From: Porticoccaceae bacterium
Lineage (GTDB): Bacteria; Pseudomonadota; Gammaproteobacteria; Pseudomonadales; Porticoccaceae
Length of the DNA: 7,913 bases
NCBI GenBank assembly: GCA_002692165.1
Contig: NZJL01000022.1
Location: forward strand, 21,611-29,523
Direction: 5' to 3'
In this document: positions 1 to 6,962 of the stretch, piece after piece
Layout: the number at the start of each line of letters is the position of its first letter
Position numbering within the stretch: position 1 is the stretch's first letter
Translations under genes and position numbers: made by a program
Notes under the pieces: model-generated
The model's database searches: none
What the model was told of the DNA's origin: nothing
The model's input: only the letters and a program-made list of their open reading frames with translations

Positions 1-566
1 TTCACGAAGCGTTGCAAGAATCAGCTATTTTTGAATTTCTTCGTGAAACATTGCTGACCGTCATTCTTCCAGCAACCGAGATACCAACTTCTTTCTCTGG
101 TGAAAAATATATTGAAGAGGTGCTAAAACGGTTTAGAAATAGTGCGTTACCCTATAAGTTACAGCAGGTAAATATCGACGGCTCCCAAAAGATTCAGCAA
201 CGCTGGTTCCCTGCAATCGATGCTGCAATCGCAAACGAAATTGATGCAACATGTATGTCCCTAGTGATTGCCGCTTGGACAACGCACATAGAAAAAGCAT
301 TGAGCGAGAAAAAACTAAACGATCCATTAGAAAGTGAATTTTCTAGCTTGCTAAGTCGTTACTCTGGGCAAGAAACCTCCGAAAACGATGCTCGAGACAA
401 AGTATATGAGCTTCTAACACTTGTAGGCGCAGAGAATTTTGGCTTTTTTCAATTAAATGAGTTCATGGAGTCCGTGGCCGAGTACTACCAAAAATTTAAA
501 ACAACGAATGTCAAATCCATTGTGACCAACTTTATGAGCCAACAATCTCGTAACCAACGGAGGTGA
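1..566 (+). CDS. uxuB: Fructuronate reductase (D-mannonate oxidoreductase), C-terminal part, 5'-truncated by the window
   Basis: The reading frame is open from the first full codon at position 3 and ends with TGA at 564-566, leaving 187 residues. E. coli UxuB is about 486 residues, so more than half the protein, including the NAD-binding domain, lies upstream. What remains is the C-terminal domain of the mannitol dehydrogenase/fructuronate reductase family. It carries the typical segment 'FRNSALPYKLQQVNIDGSQK' followed by RWFPAIDAAIA. The catalytic K-x4-N-x2-H motif of this family should sit just outside the window. An in-frame TTG at position 12 is not a plausible start because family homology runs through it. 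The enzyme reduces fructuronate to mannonate with NADH in the cytoplasm. A mannitol 2-dehydrogenase would look similar here, but uxuA starting 3 nt after the stop argues for uxuB. Confidence 0.88.
   Translation, partial: HEALQESAIFEFLRETLLTVILPATEIPTSFSGEKYIEEVLKRFRNSALPYKLQQVNIDGSQKIQQRWFPAIDAAIANEIDATCMSLVIAAWTTHIEKALSEKKLNDPLESEFSSLLSRYSGQETSENDARDKVYELLTLVGAENFGFFQLNEFMESVAEYYQKFKTTNVKSIVTNFMSQQSRNQRR
559..563 (+). promoter_or_regulatory. Shine-Dalgarno site of uxuA
   Basis: GGAGG lies 6 nt before the ATG at 570 and overlaps the last codons of uxuB. It fixes the uxuA start and suggests coupled translation of the two genes. Confidence 0.8.
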
Positions 567-569
567 CGC

Positions 570-1775
570 ATGCTGGAATCTTGGCGGTGGTTTGGACCAT
601 CTGATCCCGTGAGCCTCGACGATGTTCGACAAACCGGAGCACAAAACGTGGTCAGTGCTCTCCATGATGTTCCGACCGGAGAGGTTTGGACCACCAGTAA
701 GATCGAACACCATCAGTCTGTGATTAATAACATTAAAGGCAATCGCTTACCCCTAAATTGGTCTGTCGTAGAGAGCATTCCCGTCCATGAGGATATCAAA
801 TTAGCACGAAAAGACTGTGAGACTTATATTGGAAACTGGATAGCCTCGATGGAAAACCTTGCGAAATCTGGCATAAAGACAATATGTTATAACTTTATGC
901 CCGTAATTGACTGGACTCGAACTGATCTCAATCTCCATCTTTCCAGCGGGGCTTTCGCGTTAGGTTTTGATCAAAGAAAGTTTTCAGCTTTTGATTTGTT
1001 TATCTTGCGAAGGCCAAAGGCAAGAGATGAATACAGCGATTCAGAGATAGACGAAGCGAGAGGCGCTTTCAATAATATGTCCCAAGATGAGCGTGACCAA
1101 CTTACTTCTAACATCATACGTGGTTTACCAGGTGGTATGTCGGAGAACTATGATTTGAAAAATTTTTCGTCAGCACTGGCAAATTATCAGAATATCAGCC
1201 CGGCTGAGTTAAAAGACAATCTTCATAACTTCCTTAGCCAAGTGGTTCCAAGAGCTGAAGGAGCCGGAGTTAAACTGGCCATACACCCAGATGATCCTCC
1301 CCGGAAACTATTGGGATTACCTAGAATAGTGAGCACCAAATATGACCTTGATGAGCTATTTTCTAGAGAGCCGAATCCCGCAAATGGCCTTACTCTGTGT
1401 GTGGGTTCTCTGGGAAGCAGAGCTGACAATGACGTTGTCTCAATGGCAAAACACCATGCTTCTCGCACTTTTTTCGCTCATCTGAGAGCAGTGAGAATTA
1501 ATCGCGCCGACAACAAATCTTTTTTTGAGGCCAGCCACTTAGATGGCGATACCAATATTATTAAAATTCTTCGGATTCTATTAATTGAGGAGCAAAGACG
1601 TCGTCTTGATGATCACACTAATGAAAATGAGATTTTCTTTCGCCCTGATCACGGGCATCAGATGATGGATGACATGGCCAAGACGGTTAACCCAGGATAT
1701 TCTGCAATTGGACGTCTTAAAGGCTTAGCTGAGCTAAGAGGCGCAATACGCGCACTTTCAGAGGAAATATCATAA
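570..1775 (+). CDS. uxuA: Mannonate dehydratase
   Basis: The product has 401 residues, close to the 394 of E. coli UxuA, and appears complete. UxuA dehydrates D-mannonate to 2-keto-3-deoxy-D-gluconate in the cytoplasm using Mn2+ or Fe2+ in a TIM-barrel fold. The N-terminal MLESWRWFGPSDPVSL is characteristic of the family. The metal ligands known from characterised mannonate dehydratases (His, Cys, His, Asp) are recognisable: His239 in LAIHPDDPP, Cys277 in TLCVGSLGSRADND, His304 in FFAHLR, and Asp360 in RPDHGHQMMDD. The ATG has a strong GGAGG site 6 nt upstream. The gene lies between uxuB (3-nt gap) and kdgK (10-nt gap), so the three are almost certainly one operon. No promoter is visible inside it. 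There is no sign of truncation or frameshift. Confidence 0.97.
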   Translation: MLESWRWFGPSDPVSLDDVRQTGAQNVVSALHDVPTGEVWTTSKIEHHQSVINNIKGNRLPLNWSVVESIPVHEDIKLARKDCETYIGNWIASMENLAKSGIKTICYNFMPVIDWTRTDLNLHLSSGAFALGFDQRKFSAFDLFILRRPKARDEYSDSEIDEARGAFNNMSQDERDQLTSNIIRGLPGGMSENYDLKNFSSALANYQNISPAELKDNLHNFLSQVVPRAEGAGVKLAIHPDDPPRKLLGLPRIVSTKYDLDELFSREPNPANGLTLCVGSLGSRADNDVVSMAKHHASRTFFAHLRAVRINRADNKSFFEASHLDGDTNIIKILRILLIEEQRRRLDDHTNENEIFFRPDHGHQMMDDMAKTVNPGYSAIGRLKGLAELRGAIRALSEEIS

Positions 1776-1785
1776 GGCCTTTCAA

Positions 1786-2724
1786 ATGAAACATGGCAAA
1801 CCCTTGGATATAATTTGTGCAGGCGAGGGCATGATGGAGCTCAGACGTGCTTGTGACAGCAATCCAAAGAACAATCACTATCAATCCAGCTTTGCGGGCG
1901 ATGTGGTCAATTTCTCAGTTTATTTAAAAAGGCTCTATCGCGACTCCAGTGTTCAGCTCCTATCTGCGATCGGGAATGATTCGATCAGTCAAAAAATGTA
2001 TGATTTCCTTTCAAATGCGGGGATAGATACCGCATTGGTTGCACGCTCCCAGAGTAAAACAATTGGACTATACACGGTCGAGAACGACGATTTAGGCGAA
2101 CGGTCGTTCACATATTGGCGGTCAGATTCAGCGGCCAGGAAAATGTTTTATCTGATCAATGAAAAATTACTAGCAAACGCTATAACACGCGCGAATTATC
2201 TCTACTTTACGGGCATTACCCTTGCAATCATCGATCAACCCTCCAGGGAGAGGCTGTTCAGCTTGGCCGAACAATTCATTAACGATAATAAACATGTCAT
2301 TTTTGATCCTAACTATCGACCGCATTTATGGCACCGTGCCGAAGATGCACTCGAACAAATTAAGCGAGGATACCAATCATGCAATATCTTACTGTCTAGT
2401 TTTCAAGACGAGCAAACTCTCTGGAAATCAAATACCTCTGGTGAGGCGCTCAGCAACCTTTTAAGATTTCAAATTGACGAGATTGTTTTGACTAACGGAC
2501 CAGGTGTTATACTGGGGAGTGTCAATGGAAGTGAATATCAAATAGATCCAGTGACACCCGCCGCAATAATCGATACCACCTCGGCGGGTGATGGTTTCAA
2601 TGCCGGTTACATCGCGTCAAGGCACGCGGGCAACTCCCCTGAAACCTCAATCATTGAGGCTTCGAGGCAAGCATCTCTTATTGTAGCATCTGAAGGTGCT
2701 ATAATTCCCTGCGAACATTTGTAG
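1786..2724 (+). CDS. kdgK: 2-keto-3-deoxygluconate kinase (PfkB family)
   Basis: This 312-residue cytoplasmic sugar kinase of the PfkB/ribokinase family phosphorylates the UxuA product KDG with ATP to KDG-6-phosphate, which Eda aldolase then cleaves. The N-terminal GEGMMEL and the substrate-side FAGD motif (residues 36-39) are present. So are YWRSDSAA (110-117) and DPNYRPHLW (174-182), segments shared with E. coli KdgK that contact the sugar acid. The PfkB signature DTTSAGDGF (263-271) supplies the catalytic base Asp269. The C-terminal 'EGAIIP' also matches E. coli KdgK. The ATG is preceded only by a weak AAGG (1774-1777, overlapping the uxuA stop, 8-nt spacing), so translation may depend on coupling to uxuA. 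Another PfkB specificity is possible, but the operon makes KdgK much the best call. Confidence 0.94.
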   Translation: MKHGKPLDIICAGEGMMELRRACDSNPKNNHYQSSFAGDVVNFSVYLKRLYRDSSVQLLSAIGNDSISQKMYDFLSNAGIDTALVARSQSKTIGLYTVENDDLGERSFTYWRSDSAARKMFYLINEKLLANAITRANYLYFTGITLAIIDQPSRERLFSLAEQFINDNKHVIFDPNYRPHLWHRAEDALEQIKRGYQSCNILLSSFQDEQTLWKSNTSGEALSNLLRFQIDEIVLTNGPGVILGSVNGSEYQIDPVTPAAIIDTTSAGDGFNAGYIASRHAGNSPETSIIEASRQASLIVASEGAIIPCEHL

Positions 2725-2806
2725 CAATGTCCTCTGAAGACTCATGCCAGGAGTGACAGCAAAATGTGGAGGTCCGTTTTTGACTGTTTATAGCGCGGTG
2801 ACTGGG
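2725..2806. other. Convergent intergenic gap between kdgK and the oxygenase gene
   Basis: The gap is 82 nt between two convergent genes. A bidirectional terminator would be expected. The best local structure is an 8-bp pairing of 2804-2811 with 2820-2827, including one G-T pair, which falls mostly inside the end of the oxygenase gene and has no following T-run on either strand. A T5 run at 2777-2781 has only a 3-bp hairpin before it. I therefore call no terminator. Confidence 0.4.
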
Positions 2807-3400
2807 TTAAAAACCTAAATTTAGCCCGTTACCTGTTACCTTTACGGCTTGCATTTTTTTTTCCGGGATGTAGTCGAATATGAAGGGAATGCGATCTTCA
2901 TTACCTTTATTCATAACACTATGTTGCTTCTGGTTATTCAGCTCATAGGCCTTACCCACCTCAAACCTATAAGGCTTGCCATCTATCATAAAGCGCACTC
3001 GGGAATTCGTGGTGATTGGCACATGAATGCGATGCCCGACATGGAACGAGGGATGTTTGTCAAAATGAGGCATTATAATGCCGCCCGAGACCAGCTTCGC
3101 TGCCATGGCTCGCACAATCACTCCACCCTCTGGATAAAAATCTTTCAAAATAGACTTCATAATTGGCAAAGCTGCTCCGGACAATCGCTCCCAAGCAGAC
3201 TGCTTGGACACGACCAACTCCGGCCATCGTTCGGTATCAACAAACAACATCATTAGCGACTGGGTTTGGTGATGCACCTCGTACGCACTCTGGCGATGAC
3301 TGTTGTCCAACCAACTCTGATCATCAGCGCCCAACACGGCCGTGCGCAGGGCATCGCTGTTAATATGCCCTAAATCTCTGAGAGGAATACCAATGTCCAC
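2807..3400 (-). CDS. Aspartyl/asparaginyl beta-hydroxylase-like Fe(II)/2-oxoglutarate oxygenase, substrate unknown
   Basis: The product has 197 residues, no signal peptide and no membrane segment, so it is probably cytoplasmic. The C-terminal half is a double-stranded beta-helix oxygenase core of the Asp/Asn beta-hydroxylase type. It shows PHFDKHPSF (111-119), then GHRIHVPI (122-129), an ELNN turn (153-156), QKQHSVMN (157-164) and RIPFIFDY (170-177). Likely iron ligands are His112 and His160. Asp114 is placed as in a classical HxD...H triad, although animal AspH manages with two histidines. Arg124 and Arg170 are candidates for binding 2-oxoglutarate. The N-terminal 90 residues do not suggest a second known domain. 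The start is GTG: an in-frame TAA lies directly upstream and AAGGAG sits 6 nt before it. It is the last gene of the minus-strand cluster, 54 nt after the spermidine dehydrogenase-like gene. Its substrate (protein side chain, free amino acid or amine) cannot be read from sequence. Confidence 0.8.
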   Translation of the reverse strand: MDIGIPLRDLGHINSDALRTAVLGADDQSWLDNSHRQSAYEVHHQTQSLMMLFVDTERWPELVVSKQSAWERLSGAALPIMKSILKDFYPEGGVIVRAMAAKLVSGGIIMPHFDKHPSFHVGHRIHVPITTNSRVRFMIDGKPYRFEVGKAYELNNQKQHSVMNKGNEDRIPFIFDYIPEKKMQAVKVTGNGLNLGF

Positions 3401-3406
3401 TTATGA

Positions 3407-3412
3407 CTCCTT
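3407..3412 (-). promoter_or_regulatory. Shine-Dalgarno site of the AspH-like gene
   Basis: AAGGAG on the minus strand lies 6 nt before a GTG codon at 3400-3398. With a stop codon immediately upstream of that GTG, it decides the start. Confidence 0.75.
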
Positions 3413-3454
3413 CACTCGATAAGTCTAAGACCTTAATAAATAATAGCCATAGAG

Positions 3455-5389
3455 TCAATTATCCAGCAATTCTGTCACAGCCCTATATCCTTGCTCAATG
3501 GCCGTCTCCATCATCGCACTCGCCCCAGAATCTGCATTAGCTATTGCGATTTGGCCAAATCGCTCCCTCGCAATTGCATGCGGGTATCTTGGATCGTTTT
3601 TATCGTCATACTCCTCATCAAATAGTGATCTATACCAGTAAGAGTAACCATGTGCCCAAAGATTCACCGTAATGCCTGCAATATCTCGAGCCGGATCAAA
3701 GCCGCCTGCGCTCAGGATTCCTGAAAGCTGAGTTCGCACACTTCGCTCTATGGTCTCGAAGGGTGTTGTCGCCAGCTCGTGTCGCCCCAACCGGAATTGA
3801 TCCTTCGGATTTAATCCCTCATTAGATCGATGCGGAAATCGTTCCATGTGCACGATCACCGGATCGTCTGGCTTTGTTGCGAATTTATATTCTCCAATGC
3901 TAACTGGGAAATCAAGGGATGCGTTGATGTGATAACTGCCGGGACAAGCCACAGCACCAACGCCTAATTTTTTCCATGCATGCCAATTTGTTAATGCCAC
4001 ATTGGTATAGAGGATAGGCACCTTTACTTGGAAAGCGAGTGCTTCACGCTGTTTTTCGGGCAGTTCATCACAAATAGAGGGAATGGCTGCATTATTGCAC
4101 GCCATGATCACGGCTCCAGCTCTGACGCTATGTGTCTCGCCACCGCTTATGTACTTAATTACTACCTCCTCTCTGGTGTGTTTAACTCCTGGGTGTCGCA
4201 CCTGAACGACCGTGCTGTTGAGCCTGATGCGCACTGGCGTGTCTTCAAGGTCTAATTTTGAATAATCAAAGTTCGTTGTGATCAGATCCTCCATCGTTTT
4301 CCCTGTCGCAATTTGTGGACACATGGTTCTTACCAACTGCCTCGCAATGGATGCGTTCCCATCGGGATAATGATGTATGTAAGGTTCACCTTGGCGGGGT
4401 TTAGGCAAACCGGCCGCATCCCAACCCGGCAATCCAGAATCCCATAAAGCGCTCGCGGCGCTGACCGCCTCAATGCCAACTCCCGAATCACTGGTTAAAT
4501 CCTGGAATACAGCAAAGACTTTTTCCTCAGTAATCCCACAGTACCTACTCAAAAAATTTCGATAAGAAATTGTAGAGAGGTAATCCCACTTTTCGTCGGT
4601 TGACAGGTGCGGCATCTGATTCTCTTTCAAAAGGAACAGCTCAAGGAGTTCCGCCTTTGCAGCATCGCCGAGCGGCATCCTAGTGACCGCGTCTTGTATC
4701 CTTAAAGGCGCGGCAAAAAGAGGCATCCATTCGCGAAAATTTGCCACATCGAAAGGTATAGTCGCAGCACTTCCCCAATCCTCCTTGTTGAAATAAATAC
4801 CCCCTGACAACTCATGTCGTTTAAAAAAGTTCTGATCATATGCTTTCTTGAAACCCGCTATATCGACACCCAACTCTCTGAGCAGACGCTTGACAATTCT
4901 CGGATAGCCCGACGGTTCTGCCATCGTTTGCGCGCCCCCGTAGCCAATCAATTTTCGACCATCCAAATCAAACTCATTTCGTTTAGCATGTCCTCCAAAA
5001 TCATCATGGTTGTCCAATAAAAGGATTCGTGCATCGGGGCGTTCTTTTCGATAGAAATATGCAGCCGAAAGGCCGCTGATGCCGGCTCCAACAATCGCCA
5101 AATCAAACTGATCTTTATCTGGTTTAACAGTTGCGTCCCAATTAAGCTTATTCTCTCGAGCCAATTCATGCATTACCTCGAAGGAGCCGAGATGATTACC
5201 ACGCATGCCCGTCAGGCTTGGTGGATAAAAACTTTTGATTGCACCCATTTGTGAAACCGAGGGTTCTTTGACGGGGCTAGCGAATGAAGGAAGCATGACT
5301 CCAGCGGTAAGCCCTCCGAAACCATGCAGGAAATCCCGTCTTGTGATGGAGCGATCCATACCTAGCCGAAGGTCCCGCTTATCATGCAC
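3455..5389 (-). CDS. spdH: Tat-exported FAD-dependent amine dehydrogenase, spermidine dehydrogenase (SpdH)-like
   Basis: The product has 644 residues. The N-terminus carries a twin-arginine signal, ITRRDFLHG (15-23), then a mildly hydrophobic stretch ending near PSFAS (34-38). Export to the periplasm, probably folded with its flavin, is predicted. A dinucleotide-binding beta-alpha-beta follows: FDLAIVGAGISG (95-106) with LLLD (123-126) at the second strand and DDFGGHAKRNEF after it. The C-terminal FAD-binding strand is 'IAIANADSGASA' (614-625). The layout DLRLGMDR-ITRRDFL at the start and the overall length resemble the Pseudomonas aeruginosa spermidine dehydrogenase family (about 620 residues). 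That enzyme splits spermidine to 1,3-diaminopropane and 4-aminobutanal with an electron acceptor other than oxygen. Substrate specificity is inferred from family resemblance; another amine is possible. The start is GTG with AGGAG 7 nt upstream. It lies 69 nt after the PuuB-like gene. Confidence 0.8.
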   Translation of the reverse strand: MHDKRDLRLGMDRSITRRDFLHGFGGLTAGVMLPSFASPVKEPSVSQMGAIKSFYPPSLTGMRGNHLGSFEVMHELARENKLNWDATVKPDKDQFDLAIVGAGISGLSAAYFYRKERPDARILLLDNHDDFGGHAKRNEFDLDGRKLIGYGGAQTMAEPSGYPRIVKRLLRELGVDIAGFKKAYDQNFFKRHELSGGIYFNKEDWGSAATIPFDVANFREWMPLFAAPLRIQDAVTRMPLGDAAKAELLELFLLKENQMPHLSTDEKWDYLSTISYRNFLSRYCGITEEKVFAVFQDLTSDSGVGIEAVSAASALWDSGLPGWDAAGLPKPRQGEPYIHHYPDGNASIARQLVRTMCPQIATGKTMEDLITTNFDYSKLDLEDTPVRIRLNSTVVQVRHPGVKHTREEVVIKYISGGETHSVRAGAVIMACNNAAIPSICDELPEKQREALAFQVKVPILYTNVALTNWHAWKKLGVGAVACPGSYHINASLDFPVSIGEYKFATKPDDPVIVHMERFPHRSNEGLNPKDQFRLGRHELATTPFETIERSVRTQLSGILSAGGFDPARDIAGITVNLWAHGYSYWYRSLFDEEYDDKNDPRYPHAIARERFGQIAIANADSGASAMMETAIEQGYRAVTELLDN

Positions 5390-5396
5390 TCGATTT

Positions 5397-5401
5397 CTCC
5401 T
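5397..5401 (-). promoter_or_regulatory. Shine-Dalgarno site of the spdH-like gene
   Basis: The minus strand reads GGTGGAGGAGA here, with AGGAG 7 nt before the GTG at 5389-5387. The overlapping ATG at 5385-5383 is in another frame and does not give the Tat signal, so the GTG is preferred. Confidence 0.75.
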
Positions 5402-5458
5402 CCACCTAATAACGCGCCCAAGACTAAATTGTGACGCGATAAATTAATGACACACCGC

Positions 5459-6748
5459 CTATAATGAGTCAATGAGCTTATAATAAATCATTCCCAAGGC
5501 GACTAATTGATTCCTAAATAAGTGCTGGCCCGGTATGGTTAACGGCTTGATGTTAGCAAAAATGTCAAAGCGCTCCATAGTGCCAGCCACAGCTTCTGAC
5601 AGTAGCTTTCCAGCCAAGTGGGTAACATTGACACCATGGCCCGAGTATCCCTGTGAATAATAGATATTTTTCGCCAGCTTTCCCATCTGGGGCACGCGAT
5701 TAATTGGGACGCCTATGGTTCCGCCCCAACCAAATTCAAACTTGGTTTTCTCCAGCTGAGGGTAAATCTTCAATAGCCTCGGCACCAAATTCTGTTTGAT
5801 TACCTCTGGGTCGCTTCCAAAATATGTAAAACGACCGCCAAACAGCAACCGACCATCACCGCTGAGGCGAAAATAGGTCAAGATGTAGTTTGGGTCGCAA
5901 ACAGCTATATCACAAGGATTGATTTCCTTTATCAGCTTTTCACAGAGCGGTTCTGAAGCCACAATAAAACTATTCACTGGGAGAAGATTCCCTCGCAAAC
6001 TAGGTTCAAGAAAATGATAGGCGTTCCCCGCAAGGATTATCGAAGCAGCCGTAACAGACCCTTCATCAGTAACCACTGTCGCTTTTTTATCCCTCTCAAT
6101 TCGGATAACCGGAGATCCCTCATAGATCTTTGCCCCAAGAGACATTGCCGCGGAAGCCTCTCCTAAACATAAGTTCAGTGGATGCAAATGCCCATTCCCC
6201 ATATTCAGCAATGCACCAACGTAAGCCTCTGTCCCAATCATCTCTTGTGTCTGCTCTTTCGAGAGCAGCCTAAATTCAAATGGGTATTTATGCTCACCCA
6301 AGTATCGATATTCTTCCTCAAGACTCCTCAGGTGTCTTGGCTTAATTGCGACATCAACATATCCATGCTTCAGGTCACAATCGATTGCGTAAGTCTCTAC
6401 ACGCTCCCTGATAATCCTATGGCCCGCCCAACGCAGGTCCCAGATTAAACTCGGTCCTGACGCATCCAATGATGAGGCTAGTTTGTTTTCTCCCGAGATG
6501 CCACCGATCATCTGACCGCCATTTCTACCCGAAGCTCCCCAGCCAACTTTATTAGCTTCAACCACTGTCACATCATATCCTTTTTCAGCCAGATGCAAGG
6601 CGGCAGAAATGCCTGTGAAACCGGCGCCAACAATGCAAACGTCTGCACTGTTTTCGCCTTTTAATCGCTCGCAGTCAAAATGCAGATTTGCTGAAGAGGC
6701 ATAATAGGAGTTAGCATGAGATCGTGTTAATCTTGAGTTAAGGGTCAT
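5459..6748 (-). CDS. puuB: FAD-dependent amine oxidoreductase, gamma-glutamylputrescine oxidase (PuuB/OrdL)-like
   Basis: The product has 429 residues against 426 in E. coli PuuB, and is a DAO-family flavoprotein. The N-terminal NSYYASSAN (13-21) is typical of PuuB-like proteins. ADVCIVGAGFTG (35-46) is the FAD-binding loop and Glu64 in TVVEANKVG ends the second strand. GASGRNGGQ (71-79) is the flavin-contact motif of the family, and QGYSGHGVNVT (366-376) is the C-terminal flavin segment. No signal peptide is visible, so it is cytoplasmic. PuuB oxidises gamma-glutamylputrescine to the aldehyde, giving ammonia and H2O2. Related proteins act on other secondary amines or N-methyl amino acids, so specificity is not certain, and no gamma-glutamylputrescine synthetase lies in the window. 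ATG is the only reasonable start: a TAA sits two codons upstream. It lacks a clear Shine-Dalgarno site. Confidence 0.82.
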   Translation of the reverse strand: MTLNSRLTRSHANSYYASSANLHFDCERLKGENSADVCIVGAGFTGISAALHLAEKGYDVTVVEANKVGWGASGRNGGQMIGGISGENKLASSLDASGPSLIWDLRWAGHRIIRERVETYAIDCDLKHGYVDVAIKPRHLRSLEEEYRYLGEHKYPFEFRLLSKEQTQEMIGTEAYVGALLNMGNGHLHPLNLCLGEASAAMSLGAKIYEGSPVIRIERDKKATVVTDEGSVTAASIILAGNAYHFLEPSLRGNLLPVNSFIVASEPLCEKLIKEINPCDIAVCDPNYILTYFRLSGDGRLLFGGRFTYFGSDPEVIKQNLVPRLLKIYPQLEKTKFEFGWGGTIGVPINRVPQMGKLAKNIYYSQGYSGHGVNVTHLAGKLLSEAVAGTMERFDIFANIKPLTIPGQHLFRNQLVALGMIYYKLIDSL

Positions 6749-6932
6749 ATGTTAGAGGGCTCATATAATGGTTACTCTTGATGCAAACTCGCTAAGCTAT
6801 CGTCGATTACCTACCACGAATCTTAACCTGAAAGCGAAAAATCGATAAAGCTTTAATTACCGCCAATTTCTCACTTAGCTCAGATTGGAGGCCTCACGCC
6901 ACAATCCTTTTCTCCATTATTCAGCTCAGCCA
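6749..6932 (-). other. 184-nt intergenic region with small inverted repeats, possible leader or internal promoter
   Basis: This is the largest gap in the minus-strand cluster, lying between the aminomethyltransferase-like gene and puuB. It holds a perfect 10-bp palindrome, TAAAGCTTTA (6846-6855). AGCTCAG occurs at 6877-6883 and 6923-6929. A possible stem pairs GATTG (6883-6887) with CAATC (6902-6906). No hairpin is followed by a T-run on the minus strand, so no terminator is called. No -35/-10 pair with normal spacing is convincing either. The gap could hold the start of a separate puuB transcript. Confidence 0.35.
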
Positions 6933-6962
6933 TCAGTATTTTCGAGGGGGAGTTGCTGAGCT
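6923..6962. repeat. 8-bp inverted repeat over the end of the aminomethyltransferase-like gene
   Basis: AGCTCAGC at 6923-6930 is the exact reverse complement of GCTGAGCT at 6955-6962, with a 24-nt spacer containing the stop codon of the upstream gene. No T-run follows on either strand, so it is not a standard intrinsic terminator. A repeat of this length can arise by chance. Confidence 0.4.

Noticed and set aside
12..14. TTG as the start of the first gene
   Set aside because: The frame is open to the window edge and family sequence continues through it, so it is an internal codon of uxuB.
2804..2827. Possible terminator hairpin between the convergent genes
   Set aside because: The stem is short and contains a G-T pair, it sits mostly inside the end of the oxygenase gene, and no T-run follows on either strand.
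2849..3256. Open frame of 135 codons on the + strand opposite the AspH-like gene
   Set aside because: It lies entirely antisense to a gene with clear family motifs. Its translation is rich in His, Asn and Met and shows no recognisable domain, as expected of a shadow frame.
6749..6780. Promoter -10-like TATAAT on the + strand at 6764-6769
   Set aside because: It points away from puuB into a region with no + strand gene, and no -35 element is evident at normal spacing.
6882..6907. Hairpin with GATTG/CAATC arms downstream of the aminomethyltransferase-like gene, considered as a terminator or riboswitch stem
   Set aside because: There are only 5 paired bases around a 14-nt interior, no T-run follows on the minus strand, and I could not match a glycine or other known riboswitch core.
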